Of a DNA stretch of 64,000 bases, positions 10,061-19,276 are shown one piece after another (position 1 is the first letter of the stretch; each line of letters starts with the position of its first letter). This DNA comes from Altibacter sp. (GTDB lineage: Bacteria; Bacteroidota; Bacteroidia; Flavobacteriales; Flavobacteriaceae). The position numbers were made by a program, and so were the translations under genes. The stretch covers positions 1 through 64,000 of the forward strand of contig NZTP01000083.1 in assembly GCA_002696485.1 (NCBI GenBank), written 5' to 3'. The notes below the pieces were generated by a model. That model saw only the letters and a program-made list of their open reading frames with translations. It was not told where the DNA came from and did no database searches.

Positions 10061-10641
10061 AGTTCTCTCAGTTTATTTTCCGAATATAAAATAAGATCAT
10101 GGAAGAACCGGGTAAATTCTTCTTCAAACGCATCGTAATGCTGTTCCAGTTCGATTACGGCAAGATCCATTTTGGATACGCGTTTGGTACGTATGTTCAT
10201 CTGGGAAAGGATCTTTCCAATTCCTGGAATAGTCGCATAACTCACTAACCAATTATCTGCGATCATGTACGGCATCATGCGTTGTATGCGTGCGGGAAGT
10301 ATCGAAAAATTGTGCCGCAACATGTTATAAAAATTTTCCACAAACTTGGCTAAAGGTACATCGTGATAGGTTTCCCAGTTCTTTGCTAAGAAATGGTCAT
10401 ACAGTATATCCACGATCACGCCGCTGTAGTGGCCGTAGTTCTCGTGTAATCTAGCGGTACTCTCGCGTACGGTTGGGTGGGCGTCGGTATAACTGTCGAT
10501 CGCCCTATGGAGGAGAATGCCTTTTTGAATGGGCGGCGGGTATTTCATGTACCGTTTTCCTTTAATGCCATCGGCAATAAAATTACCTATGACAACCCCT
10601 TCGTCATCCCCTGAAAGATATATATGGGCGAGAAAATTCAT
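10057..10641 (-). CDS. ACP phosphodiesterase-like (AcpH family) protein
   Basis: 194 residues from the ATG at 10641 (MNFLAHIYLS); an upstream in-frame TTG at 10650 would add three residues and lacks support. The N terminus NFLAHIYLSG, GNFIADG and HRAID near residue 45 fit the AcpH family. That family includes the E. coli enzyme that releases 4'-phosphopantetheine from acyl carrier protein and is structurally related to HD-domain phosphohydrolases. HRAIDSYTD holds the likely metal-binding His and Asp. The protein looks cytosolic. It precedes ggt with a 4-base overlap. The activity of Bacteroidota members is inferred from homology only. Confidence 0.83.
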   Translation of the reverse strand: MNFLAHIYLSGDDEGVVIGNFIADGIKGKRYMKYPPPIQKGILLHRAIDSYTDAHPTVRESTARLHENYGHYSGVIVDILYDHFLAKNWETYHDVPLAKFVENFYNMLRHNFSILPARIQRMMPYMIADNWLVSYATIPGIGKILSQMNIRTKRVSKMDLAVIELEQHYDAFEEEFTRFFHDLILYSENKLREL

Positions 10642-10689
10642 TCGGTACAATTTACAAAAACCCCGTAAAGAATTCTGTTTTTAAAAAAG

Positions 10690-10697
10690 TATCTTTG
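10690..10697 (+). promoter_or_regulatory. -7 element TATCTTTG for glmM
   Basis: TATCTTTG matches TAnnTTTG and ends 16 bases before the glmM ATG, a typical Bacteroidota spacing. It lies in the short divergent gap to the AcpH-like gene. Confidence 0.6.
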
Positions 10698-10713
10698 CTG
10701 AAAAATACGCACT

Positions 10714-12102
10714 ATGACATTGATCAAATCTATTTCAGGAATTCGTGGTACCATTGGGGGCGCTCCGGGAGAGAATCTTACTCCCATAGACGCTGTGAAA
10801 TACGCATCGGCCTATGGTCATTGGGTCAAACAGCAGCGTAACAAGAACGATCACCGAATCGTGGTAGGACGAGACGCGCGTATCTCAGGAGCCATGATCC
10901 AAGAATTAGTAATGCAAACCTTGGTAGGACTGGGTATCCATGTGATCGATCTGGGTTTATCAACGACTCCTACAGTTGAAATGGCGGTAGCAATGGAGCA
11001 TGCCGATGGTGGAATCATCCTTACTGCCAGTCATAATCCTAAACAATGGAATGCGTTAAAGTTGCTTAACAATAAAGGCGAATTTTTGAATGCGGCCGCA
11101 GGGCAAGAGATCCTTGACTTAGCCGAAGGGGATGCCATCCGTTTTTCTGAAGTAGATGCATTAGGCAAGATTACCAGAAATGACGCATATATCGATCTAC
11201 ATATCGATGAGATCCTCGAATTACCCTTAGTCAACACCGATGCGATCAAGAAAGCAAAGTTTAAAGTGGTGGTTGACGGTGTCAACTCTACCGGAGGTAT
11301 TGCCGTTCCACTTTTACTCAATGCCTTGGATGTGCATCCGGTAAAATTGTATTGCGACCCAACCGGACATTTTCCACATAATCCGGAACCGTTAAAAGAA
11401 CATTTAACAGACTTGATGGAAAAAGTAGTAGAAGAGAAAGCAGATCTTGGTATCGTCGTGGACCCGGATGTAGACCGACTTGCATTTGTGGATGAACAAG
11501 GAGGGATGTTTGGGGAAGAATATACTTTGGTGGCTGTGGCCGATTATGTGTTGCGTCATACACCGGGCAATACCGTTTCCAATATGTCCTCATCGAGGGC
11601 CCTGAGGGATGTTACCCAAAAATACGGAGGTCAGTATACTGCAAGTGCCGTTGGCGAAGTAAATGTTGTTGAAAAGATGAAGGAGACCAAGGCGGTGATT
11701 GGCGGAGAGGGCAATGGTGGTATTATTTATCCTGAATTACATTACGGTCGAGACAGCCTCGTGGGCATTGCCTTGTTCTTAAGTCATTTGGCTGAAAAGC
11801 AACTTTCCGTGAGTGCGCTTCGGAAAGAGTACACTTCGTATTTTATGAGTAAGAAAAAGATCGAGCTGACCCCTCAATTGGATGTTGATGCTATTCTGAA
11901 GCAGATGGCGTCCACCTATGCTTCCGAAGAGATCAATACCATAGATGGTGTGAAGATCGACTTCCGGGACAATTGGGTGCATCTAAGAAAATCCAACACC
12001 GAACCCATTATACGTATCTATACCGAAGCTAAAACACAAGCTGAAGCCGATGCGCTGGCAGATCGTTTTATTGGAGAAATACGATCTTTGGTGACCAACT
12101 AA
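10714..12102 (+). CDS. glmM: Phosphoglucosamine mutase (phosphohexomutase family)
   Basis: 462 residues. It interconverts hexosamine or hexose 6- and 1-phosphates; GlmM makes glucosamine-1-phosphate for UDP-GlcNAc, feeding peptidoglycan and LPS. The phosphoserine loop is TASHNPKQWNALK, the metal loop DPDVDRLA, the sugar-binding loop GGEGNGG (GEGNGG-type), and the phosphate-binding loop near the C terminus RKSNTEPIIRIY. Length matches the family. A phosphomannomutase role is possible, because Bacteroidota members are hard to separate by motif alone. The gene meets the acyltransferase gene tail to tail with no gap. Confidence 0.9.
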   Translation: MTLIKSISGIRGTIGGAPGENLTPIDAVKYASAYGHWVKQQRNKNDHRIVVGRDARISGAMIQELVMQTLVGLGIHVIDLGLSTTPTVEMAVAMEHADGGIILTASHNPKQWNALKLLNNKGEFLNAAAGQEILDLAEGDAIRFSEVDALGKITRNDAYIDLHIDEILELPLVNTDAIKKAKFKVVVDGVNSTGGIAVPLLLNALDVHPVKLYCDPTGHFPHNPEPLKEHLTDLMEKVVEEKADLGIVVDPDVDRLAFVDEQGGMFGEEYTLVAVADYVLRHTPGNTVSNMSSSRALRDVTQKYGGQYTASAVGEVNVVEKMKETKAVIGGEGNGGIIYPELHYGRDSLVGIALFLSHLAEKQLSVSALRKEYTSYFMSKKKIELTPQLDVDAILKQMASTYASEEINTIDGVKIDFRDNWVHLRKSNTEPIIRIYTEAKTQAEADALADRFIGEIRSLVTN

Positions 12103-12975
12103 CTACTTTTCGCGATGTTTCCATCGTTTGTGTGACCACAGATAGAATTGGGGAGCTTCATGTATCTGCTTTTCAATTTCGCTGAGAAACATTCGTGTAA
12201 GCTCGAAGTTGGGGTGAGCCGCGGGATCTTCGGCTAAGGGAATGAAGGTCGCTTTGTAATACCCTCGTTTTACCTTTTCTGTCTTCAGATATAACGCCAC
12301 AAAATCAAGTCGTTTGGAAAGTTCTTCCGTTCCCGTGAATACAGGAACCTTGATACCCATAAATGTATCTCGATGCTTAAAGTTACCGGGCCGCGGGGTT
12401 TGGTCTGCCACAATGAGCGTGGTGGTCTTAACCCCTTCTTTGGCCTTCCGGAAAAGGACTTTCACTACTTGCTTGTTTGTAATGATGGTCGCTCCAAACC
12501 TACTTCTAATGTTCTTCACCAAAGTATTAAAGGAGGGATTGTCCAAACTTTTATACACGCCATACCCTTTGTGCGGCATGAGTCTATTGATAATGGAACT
12601 CCACTCCCAGTTTGCATAATGACCGCAAAATACAAGGGTGCTGCGTCCTGCTTTAAAATAGCGCTCCAAAAGTTCAGGATTGCTCACAGTGTAGCGTTCT
12701 TTCATTTCAGCTTCAGAAATAGAAATAGTCTTTACTGTCTCAACAATAAGATCGCAAAGGTGTTTGTAGAATTGTTTTTCGATCGTTTTTCTTTCGGCTT
12801 CGGTCTTTTCAGAAAGAACAAGAGAAAGATTTTCCCGAACCGTTTTTTTTCGGTATCCTATAAGATAATACGCAACAAGATACAAGCCGTTTGATAGGAT
12901 GTACAATATCCACATAGGAAGGATAGAGAGCAACCAAAGTAAGGAATACGAAAGAATATAAAGTACGCGTTGCAT
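12103..12975 (-). CDS. LpxL/HtrB-type lipid A acyltransferase
   Basis: 290 residues from the ATG at 12975. A GTG at 13023 would add 16 residues but lies upstream of the promoter element, so I reject it. One N-terminal membrane segment (ILSYSLLWLLSILPMW) anchors it to the inner membrane. The acyltransferase motif is CGHYANWEW (HX4-5E/D type: H, then W-E), and ADQTPRPGN is the second conserved block. The family adds secondary acyl chains to lipid A in the Raetz pathway. The single gene suggests one late acylation step encoded here. Confidence 0.9.
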   Translation of the reverse strand: MQRVLYILSYSLLWLLSILPMWILYILSNGLYLVAYYLIGYRKKTVRENLSLVLSEKTEAERKTIEKQFYKHLCDLIVETVKTISISEAEMKERYTVSNPELLERYFKAGRSTLVFCGHYANWEWSSIINRLMPHKGYGVYKSLDNPSFNTLVKNIRSRFGATIITNKQVVKVLFRKAKEGVKTTTLIVADQTPRPGNFKHRDTFMGIKVPVFTGTEELSKRLDFVALYLKTEKVKRGYYKATFIPLAEDPAAHPNFELTRMFLSEIEKQIHEAPQFYLWSHKRWKHREK

Positions 12976-12989
12976 AGCTATAGTTACCG

Positions 12990-13019
12990 CAAAACTAACT
13001 AAATTTATTGCATTACAAA
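12990..13019 (-). promoter_or_regulatory. Two-part Bacteroidota promoter for the acyltransferase gene
   Basis: TAGTTTTG (-7) at 12997-12990 is preceded by TTTG (-33) at 13019-13016 with an 18-bp gap. It ends 14 bases before the ATG at 12975 and supports that start. Confidence 0.6.
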
Positions 13020-13041
13020 CCACCTGTCAATCTGAAACTTT

Positions 13042-13692
13042 ATGCAAGATATACATATCGCTACCTTGATCATTATTGCAGCCAATGTTGCTATATCCAT
13101 CAAGGGGTTCAATGATTTTACGTTTTTTGAGAAATACAAGTTCAACATTGCCGGCATTCGGCGCGGAGAACAAATTAGAATGTTTACATCGGGTTTTCTT
13201 CATGTGGATTTTACACATCTGTTATTTAACATGATCACCTTGTATTTTTTTGCAAGTGTTGTGATCGGGGCGTTGGGCGTAACTAAGTTTGTGCTTATCT
13301 ATTTGGCAAGCTTATTGGTAGGTAACCTATTGTCGCTGTATTTTCACAAGGACGAATACCATTACAGTGCGGTAGGAGCAAGCGGTGCCGTTACAGGCAT
13401 CTTATACGCCGCGATATTGTTCTATCCCGACATGGGATTGTATTTGTTCTTTATACCCATAGCGATCCCTGCATGGATATTCGGATTGCTTTATTTATTA
13501 TATTCAATCTACGGCATGAAAAGCAGGAGAGGGAACATAGGGCATGATGCTCATTTTGGCGGCGCCATTGCCGGATACGCTCTCACGTTGGCCTTTGTGC
13601 CCACTTTAGTGCAAACCAGTTTGTGGATCGTGATCGTTCTGGCAGTTCCCATAGTATTGCTCTTTGTGTTACATAAACTCGGAAAAATTTAA
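13042..13692 (+). CDS. Rhomboid-family intramembrane serine protease
   Basis: 216 residues with about six membrane helices. The hallmark residues are present: the HVDFTHLLFN segment in helix 2 (HxxxN type), the catalytic serine in GASGAVTG, and the catalytic histidine in HDAHFGG in the last helices. Rhomboids cleave transmembrane proteins within the bilayer. The gene is divergent from the acyltransferase gene and is followed 11 bp later by the SIMPL gene, so the pair may be co-transcribed. The substrate is unknown. Confidence 0.93.
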   Translation: MQDIHIATLIIIAANVAISIKGFNDFTFFEKYKFNIAGIRRGEQIRMFTSGFLHVDFTHLLFNMITLYFFASVVIGALGVTKFVLIYLASLLVGNLLSLYFHKDEYHYSAVGASGAVTGILYAAILFYPDMGLYLFFIPIAIPAWIFGLLYLLYSIYGMKSRRGNIGHDAHFGGAIAGYALTLAFVPTLVQTSLWIVIVLAVPIVLLFVLHKLGKI

Positions 13693-13703
13693 ATATTACT
13701 TTT

Positions 13704-14384
13704 ATGAAAAAGATCATCACCTTAGCACTATTAATTACAAGTATTATGACAACAGCACAAAACCCATCTTTGCCTCCAACCGTCGATGTAACAGGAGAAG
13801 GTATCGTGCGCGTGGTCCCGGATCAAGTGACCATTTCGGTACGCGTAGAGAACACGGGAAAGGTCGCACAGGATGTAAAGAGGGAGAATGACCGGATCGT
13901 CAATGAGGTGCTATCCTCTTTACAGAAGCTAGGTATCCCCGAAAAGGATGTTCGAACACAATACATTCGATTGAACAAGAACTACGAATACAATACGAAG
14001 ACTTATAACTATGCGGCCAATCAATCGATTGCCGTTACTTTACGCGATCTTTCTAAATACGAATCGTTGATGGATGCCCTGCTTTCTAGCGGAATCAATA
14101 ACATTGATAATATATCCTTTGATGCCTCTAATCGCGATTCTTTGGAATCGCAAGCGCGCAAAAAAGCCGTGACAAACGCAAAACAAAAAGCTGAAGAATA
14201 CGCCAGCGTTCTAAATCAGACAATTGGGAAGGCCGTGTCTATAAGCGAATATCGCATGGTTAACTCGCCTTCACCCATGTATAAGGCCATGGCTATGGAC
14301 GCCGAAGCTGGGGGTCAACAGACCATGGCACCCGGGGAGATGGAAATTAGAACTACGGTAAACGTAAGTTTTCTGTTAGAATAA
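13704..14384 (+). CDS. SIMPL-domain (DUF541) periplasmic protein
   Basis: 226 residues. A signal peptide ends near MTTAQ. The rest is one SIMPL domain, recognised by VTGEGIVRVVPDQVTISVR near the N terminus and by the QARKKAVTNAKQKAEEYA helix. Homologues are periplasmic or outer-membrane associated (E. coli YggE is linked to oxidative stress), but the molecular function is unresolved. It follows the rhomboid gene closely and ends 2 bp from the convergent TlpA-like gene. Confidence 0.9.
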   Translation: MKKIITLALLITSIMTTAQNPSLPPTVDVTGEGIVRVVPDQVTISVRVENTGKVAQDVKRENDRIVNEVLSSLQKLGIPEKDVRTQYIRLNKNYEYNTKTYNYAANQSIAVTLRDLSKYESLMDALLSSGINNIDNISFDASNRDSLESQARKKAVTNAKQKAEEYASVLNQTIGKAVSISEYRMVNSPSPMYKAMAMDAEAGGQQTMAPGEMEIRTTVNVSFLLE

Positions 14385-14386
14385 TG

Positions 14387-15502
14387 CTATTCCTGGCCTA
14401 AGAGCGAAGCAATCTTTGCTTCCAATGCGGGCCCGCGAAGGTTCTTATCAATGATCACTCCGTTCTCATCTAATAAGAAGGTGGCGGGTATTGAGCGTAC
14501 ATTATAGGTTCGCGCGATAGGGTCATTCCAAAACATAAGATTGGATACGTGATACCAGTCCATGTTGTCATCTTTAATCGCTTGTATCCAACGATCTTTC
14601 TGACTGTCTTTATCGAGGGATACACTAATGATATTAAGCCCTTTATCGTGGTATTTGTTGTATACTTTTACCACATTCGGGTTTTCCATACGGCATGGTT
14701 TGCACCAAGAGGCCCAGAAATCGATAATAGTGTATTTCCCTAAGGCATCTTGCAGCGCCATGGTCTCACCGGAAGGTGTAGGAGCCGAAAAATCGGGAGC
14801 CTTCGAACCTATGTCGGCCTTTTTGGCATTGGCAATTACTGCCTTCAGGTCCTTGGTGACAGGCAATGCAGCGATCTTCGGGGACAGGTTGTCGACAAAT
14901 TCGGCTGCTTCGGCTGCAGAGATCTCTTTTCGGGTAAGCATTTCAGAAATTAACATCACTGCAAACAATGAATTGCTGTTCTCTTGCGCGAATTGTTTTT
15001 TATACTCGCCCTCTTCATTCAGTAACGCGGCATTCTCTTGCTGAATGGATGCTATCGCAACATTGTCCTGTTCATTGCGCGCCTGTTTAAAACGCTCCAT
15101 ACTAGACTGCTTTCGTTTGTTAAAACTTCGAATCTGTTGGGCAAATGAACGGTACGCCTCGTTTTGCTTTCCTCCCGAAATGTAAGAAGAATTAATACTG
15201 TCCTTATAGATCGTTGCCTTCATGTCTTCATTTTCAGGAAAATAAACAACGGAAGCATTGGTGTTATCTACACGAAGATAGTTTACCGTAATGGCTTCAC
15301 TTTTAGGATAGCTCGCCGAAAAATTTCCGTCGGTGATCGTAAGCGTATCGATCACTTTTGGCTGGTTGCGATCGACTTCATATACATAGATTTTGGTCCC
15401 GTCTGCAAATCCTTCGGCAGTTCCTTCCAAAGAAAAGGTGTTGGAGTCTGAAGCACAAGAAATTAAAATCAGTGTAACAAGTAATACAGTAAGTCGTCTC
15501 AT
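14387..15502 (-). CDS. TlpA-like thiol-disulfide lipoprotein with DUF4369 N-domain
   Basis: 371 residues from the ATG at 15502. A GTG at 15523 lies in the -7 element, so it is not used. The lipobox is LILISC. Residues ~25-130 look like the beta-rich DUF4369 domain common in Bacteroidota, followed by a helical linker rich in Gln, Lys and Glu. The C-terminal ~140 residues are a thioredoxin fold with the redox pair in WASWCKPCR and the cis-Pro region RSIPATFLL. It is a periplasm-facing or surface disulfide reductase/oxidase of the ResA/TlpA type. The partner is unknown. Confidence 0.93.
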   Translation of the reverse strand: MRRLTVLLVTLILISCASDSNTFSLEGTAEGFADGTKIYVYEVDRNQPKVIDTLTITDGNFSASYPKSEAITVNYLRVDNTNASVVYFPENEDMKATIYKDSINSSYISGGKQNEAYRSFAQQIRSFNKRKQSSMERFKQARNEQDNVAIASIQQENAALLNEEGEYKKQFAQENSNSLFAVMLISEMLTRKEISAAEAAEFVDNLSPKIAALPVTKDLKAVIANAKKADIGSKAPDFSAPTPSGETMALQDALGKYTIIDFWASWCKPCRMENPNVVKVYNKYHDKGLNIISVSLDKDSQKDRWIQAIKDDNMDWYHVSNLMFWNDPIARTYNVRSIPATFLLDENGVIIDKNLRGPALEAKIASLLGQE

Positions 15503-15522
15503 AATTTTAAGAAAGTTTCGCA

Positions 15523-15530
15523 CAAAAATA
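15523..15530 (-). promoter_or_regulatory. -7 element TATTTTTG for the TlpA-like gene
   Basis: TATTTTTG fits TAnnTTTG and ends 20 bases before the ATG at 15502. It excludes the upstream GTG as start. No matching -33 was seen. Confidence 0.5.
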
Positions 15531-15631
15531 GCGACAAATTATTCTGAAAAAAAACCGAATCCTCAAATTATTGTTAATCCAATAATGGATTGGGGATAAT
15601 TGTGTAATTTTATACGTTCAACAAATTGAAG

Positions 15632-18004
15632 ATGAAGGCAAAGCAGGAAGCATTTCCGCTACATATTAAAATTAGTTTTAAAAAGCTTTTCGACCACTAC
15701 CGTAGTGTTTTGGAATCTGATTCCAAATTTGGAAAGGATCGTGCACGTGAAGTTTTAAAGCTGGAAAAAGAGTATCCTGAATTGTCCGAAGGTTTCGACG
15801 AAGAAGCTGATCTGGCCGGGTATACCGAGCAGATCGATTTCTTATTGGCCGATATCTTTAACGAGGCACTCACCTTGAACGAGATCAAGGTGGCTACTAC
15901 GCCATTTCAAACAGTGGTCTTTAAAGCCACCCAAAGGTATAAGAACATACTAAAGCAAGCAGGAAAAGACTTTACACCCGAGCTTGTTAATTTCGATGAG
16001 AAATATTTCTACATCATGGGATGTAGCATTATCCTAAATGCGTATTACGGCTATAAGATCGATTTTAAAAGACCCTTTTACTACAATATTCCCGATGCCG
16101 GTGGGACGGTTCGTAACTATCGTGTGATATACAACGGTGACTTTATGGATGTGGAAAAGACCGATAAGGCTGTAGAGATCACCCAGGAAGATGTGGATGA
16201 ACTCATGGAGAACTTTGAGAATATCGAAATCTGGAAGGAAAAATTTCCCGAAGAAGGCTGGATATTCAAAGGGTTTGTGATCGCCAATCTGTTTGACGTT
16301 ACGACCGATGTTTCCATATCCGATTTTAAATCGCATTTGTTACGACACGAATCGGAAGCCGGTGATCTGGGCAAGGATATGGAGACTATATTTAGAACCA
16401 TTTTTAATCTGAAAGACCTTAAAATGGGCTTTTCAGATTTCAATGAAGAAGACGGTACCTTCGAACGGATTCTCTATAAGAATGTGAATAGTTACATATT
16501 GGACGATAAGGATAGCGAAGTATGTTCCGACGCTTTGTGCGATGCATCTTTCTATACGCTATTCAAGAAACACGAATTGTACTGTGTAACCAACACCCAA
16601 AAATACCATACACTGTATCCAAACAATGTGCTCTATAAAAAATTGTTGGATCAAAATATCAAAAGCGCATTGTTCGCCGCCATCGTAGATGAAGGCAAGG
16701 TGCTGGGCGTGCTGGAATTGGTGTCTCCCACCGTAAACGGTTTGAATACCATTAATGCGAATAAGCTTAAGGATGTTATGCCCTTCTTAATCGATTCGGT
16801 AGTGCGTTCTAAGGAGCAGGCAGAGAACGAGCTGGAGCTGGTGATCCAAGAGGAATGTACATCAATTCACAGTAGCGTCCATTGGAAATTTAAACGAGAA
16901 GCGAAGCGTTATCTAAGTAGTTTGGCCAAAGGGGAACCTTCTTATTTCAGAGAAATCGTTTTTAACGACGTCTATCCGCTCTACGGACAAATAGATGTTA
17001 AGGGTTCTTCCACCGCGAGAAACGATGCTACCAAAAAGGATTTAGTGCTTCAGCTAAATCATGTCCAAAAGATCATTGAGAAGATTCATGCTATTGAGAA
17101 ACTTCCCATCTATGAACATATCGCCTTCAGAATTAATAAATATTTGGAAGATCTAAATGAAGAACTGCAAGTAGATAGTGAACGACAGGTACTTACGTTC
17201 CTTCGGAAAGAGATCATCCCATTATTTACACATTTAAGCAAGAAAAGCGAAACGCTCAAAGAGCTTATACAGAAATACCAAGATCTTATCGATACTGCAA
17301 CAGGGTTGATCTATAAACACCGCAAGGATTATGATGATTCTGTCATGCTCATCAACAAACGAATGGCTTCTATTCTTGACAAAAAACAGATTGAAGCCCA
17401 GCAAATGTATCCGCATTATTTTGAACGTTTCAAAACAGACGGCGTAGAACACAACTTATATATTGGTGAAGCCATTACTAAGACCAAGAGTTTTAATAAG
17501 GTTTATCTGTATAATTTGAGACTGTGGCAATTACAGGTCATGTGTGAAATGGAAAATAACTACTATAAGCTCAAAGAACGCTTACCCGTTGCGATGGATG
17601 TGGCTTCCATGATATTGTCTTTCAACAGCTCGTTATCGCTTCGTTTCCGTATGGATGAAAAACGTTTTGATGTAGACGGCACCTACAATGCCCGCTATGA
17701 AGTGGTTAAAAAGCGTGTCGACAAAGCGTTCATTAAAGGAACCGAGGAGCGCATCACGCAAGCCGGTAAGATCACTATCGTTTATTCGCAAAAGGAAGAT
17801 GAAGAAGAATATTTGAAATACATCAGTTTTCTCCAGGATCAAAAGAAATTAGATACCGATGTGGAGATTTTGGAATTGGAGGACTTGCAAGGTGTGACCG
17901 GGCTCAAAGCCATACGCGTTAGTGTCCTCTATGTAAATGAGACCAGTGATCAACAAAAGGAATATTATACCTACGACGACCTTATGTCCCAGATCAGTTC
18001 TTAA
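15632..18004 (+). CDS. Large cytosolic GAF-like domain protein of unknown function
   Basis: 790 residues from the ATG at 15632 (a TTG two codons upstream is less likely). No signal peptide or membrane helix is visible. Residues ~290-400 resemble a GAF-type ligand-binding domain (CDASFYTLFKKHELYC, then LFAAIVDEGKVLGVLELVS). The flanks are long, charged and helical, with coiled-coil-like stretches at ~480-600 (EKIHAIEKLPIYEH and onwards). There is no kinase, cyclase or HD catalytic motif. It could be a sensory scaffold. Its stop codon shares the sequence TTAA with the stop of the convergent HD gene. Function unknown. Confidence 0.8.
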   Translation: MKAKQEAFPLHIKISFKKLFDHYRSVLESDSKFGKDRAREVLKLEKEYPELSEGFDEEADLAGYTEQIDFLLADIFNEALTLNEIKVATTPFQTVVFKATQRYKNILKQAGKDFTPELVNFDEKYFYIMGCSIILNAYYGYKIDFKRPFYYNIPDAGGTVRNYRVIYNGDFMDVEKTDKAVEITQEDVDELMENFENIEIWKEKFPEEGWIFKGFVIANLFDVTTDVSISDFKSHLLRHESEAGDLGKDMETIFRTIFNLKDLKMGFSDFNEEDGTFERILYKNVNSYILDDKDSEVCSDALCDASFYTLFKKHELYCVTNTQKYHTLYPNNVLYKKLLDQNIKSALFAAIVDEGKVLGVLELVSPTVNGLNTINANKLKDVMPFLIDSVVRSKEQAENELELVIQEECTSIHSSVHWKFKREAKRYLSSLAKGEPSYFREIVFNDVYPLYGQIDVKGSSTARNDATKKDLVLQLNHVQKIIEKIHAIEKLPIYEHIAFRINKYLEDLNEELQVDSERQVLTFLRKEIIPLFTHLSKKSETLKELIQKYQDLIDTATGLIYKHRKDYDDSVMLINKRMASILDKKQIEAQQMYPHYFERFKTDGVEHNLYIGEAITKTKSFNKVYLYNLRLWQLQVMCEMENNYYKLKERLPVAMDVASMILSFNSSLSLRFRMDEKRFDVDGTYNARYEVVKKRVDKAFIKGTEERITQAGKITIVYSQKEDEEEYLKYISFLQDQKKLDTDVEILELEDLQGVTGLKAIRVSVLYVNETSDQQKEYYTYDDLMSQISS

Positions 18005-19224
18005 GCATTCGGGTCGACGATCTCTTTTACTTCTTCAATAGGAATATCTGCCACGCCAAAGGAGACACCAAAAGCAATAATGGAAATGATCGTTCCCACT
18101 ACAAAAATCGTATACGTGAGACGGAGGATTCTATATTTCCTATCCAGCACTTTTCCTAAGAAGTAAAGATCCTTTGTGAGGGACGAATAGATGTAATCTC
18201 GGTCATTTAGTAATTCTCCGATGGCCCATTGGTATTGCTTTAACTCCATCTTGTGAAAATTTCCAAAGAAGGTAAGATTTACACTCTTGTTTTCCACGTC
18301 CTCTTTGGTAAATTCACCTCTGGTCACATTAGGTCGGGTGGCGATTACCGCTAGGATCATGGTGACGGCACTGGATACCACAAAGACCGCTGTGGGCCAT
18401 ATTAAGTAGGGATTGGTGTCGAATTTAGAGAAGAGATTTGCTAGGATCACCGAGATTACAATGGCGTTTACCGACAAGAGAATGTTAGCCTTCGTATCTG
18501 CGATGTCACTTAGTTTAATATGGTTTCGAAGCGCCGTCCTATAAAAGGTTTGAATACCCCGATCCGGACTCGCATCTTTGTATTTCATTTTGAGTTGTGC
18601 CTTGAGGTCCTCACGCTTTAGCCGTTTTTTGTCTTTTTTCCTGCTTTTTATAAGGTTTGCGAGATTATCCTCTTTTTGTTTCTGCCAATTTCGAAGGGCA
18701 TAATCACTGTAAAATTGATGCTTTTCAATAAGTACCTTGATATTTTCATCGCGCCACTCGCGTGGTGAGAATTTTTGAATTCCTTGAGATTTGTATTCCT
18801 GTCGAAGGAACTCGCTGGCTTCCTCAAAATAATCCTTTCCAAAGTGCGAAGAATCAGCATCGCGTATCATTTCCTCCAAAGGTCCGTCCGGTGTTCCTTT
18901 AAATTTGGTCGCCATGATGCATTTATTTACGCCTTCTATAATTTCGGGATCTGCACCCTGCGATTCCAAAAATTCTGTAGCGATCTTTACACTCTCTTCT
19001 TCATGACCTTCACGAGTCACCGTATAGCCCGTATCGTGCAGTAATGCTGCCAATCTAAGCACTGTGGCATCTTTAACATTAATTTGTGAATCTTCAATAA
19101 TTTCGTTTATACTTTTATAAACACGTTTGGAATGGGTGTAGTTGTGATATACAAATGTGTTAGGTAATTTCTCCTTAAATAGGTTAAGGACAAATTGATC
19201 TGCTGCCTCGACGATATCGCTCAT
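18001..19224 (-). CDS. HD phosphohydrolase fused to Pycsar-effector-type transmembrane domain
   Basis: 407 residues in two parts. Residues ~1-190 are an HD domain with YHNYTHS, LLHDTG and RDADSSHFG supplying the His, His-Asp and Asp ligands. After a lysine-rich linker, residues ~230-400 match the membrane domain found in Pycsar effectors (PycTM/DUF5706): LSDIADTKANILLSVNA, then two adjoining helices and a final helix near the C terminus. Known Pycsar effectors respond to cCMP or cUMP from a neighbouring pyrimidine cyclase and damage the membrane. No cyclase lies nearby here. HD plus PycTM fusions are common in Bacteroidota chromosomes, so a housekeeping nucleotide role is as likely as defence. 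Confidence 0.85.
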   Translation of the reverse strand: MSDIVEAADQFVLNLFKEKLPNTFVYHNYTHSKRVYKSINEIIEDSQINVKDATVLRLAALLHDTGYTVTREGHEEESVKIATEFLESQGADPEIIEGVNKCIMATKFKGTPDGPLEEMIRDADSSHFGKDYFEEASEFLRQEYKSQGIQKFSPREWRDENIKVLIEKHQFYSDYALRNWQKQKEDNLANLIKSRKKDKKRLKREDLKAQLKMKYKDASPDRGIQTFYRTALRNHIKLSDIADTKANILLSVNAIVISVILANLFSKFDTNPYLIWPTAVFVVSSAVTMILAVIATRPNVTRGEFTKEDVENKSVNLTFFGNFHKMELKQYQWAIGELLNDRDYIYSSLTKDLYFLGKVLDRKYRILRLTYTIFVVGTIISIIAFGVSFGVADIPIEEVKEIVDPNA

Positions 19225-19276
19225 AGTGTTGAATTAATCATCCAAATTACTAAAAAATAAATCGCTCATAAATTAC

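Noticed and set aside
18001-19224. Complete Pycsar defence system
   Set aside because: Only an effector-type domain is seen; there is no cyclase or other defence gene near it.
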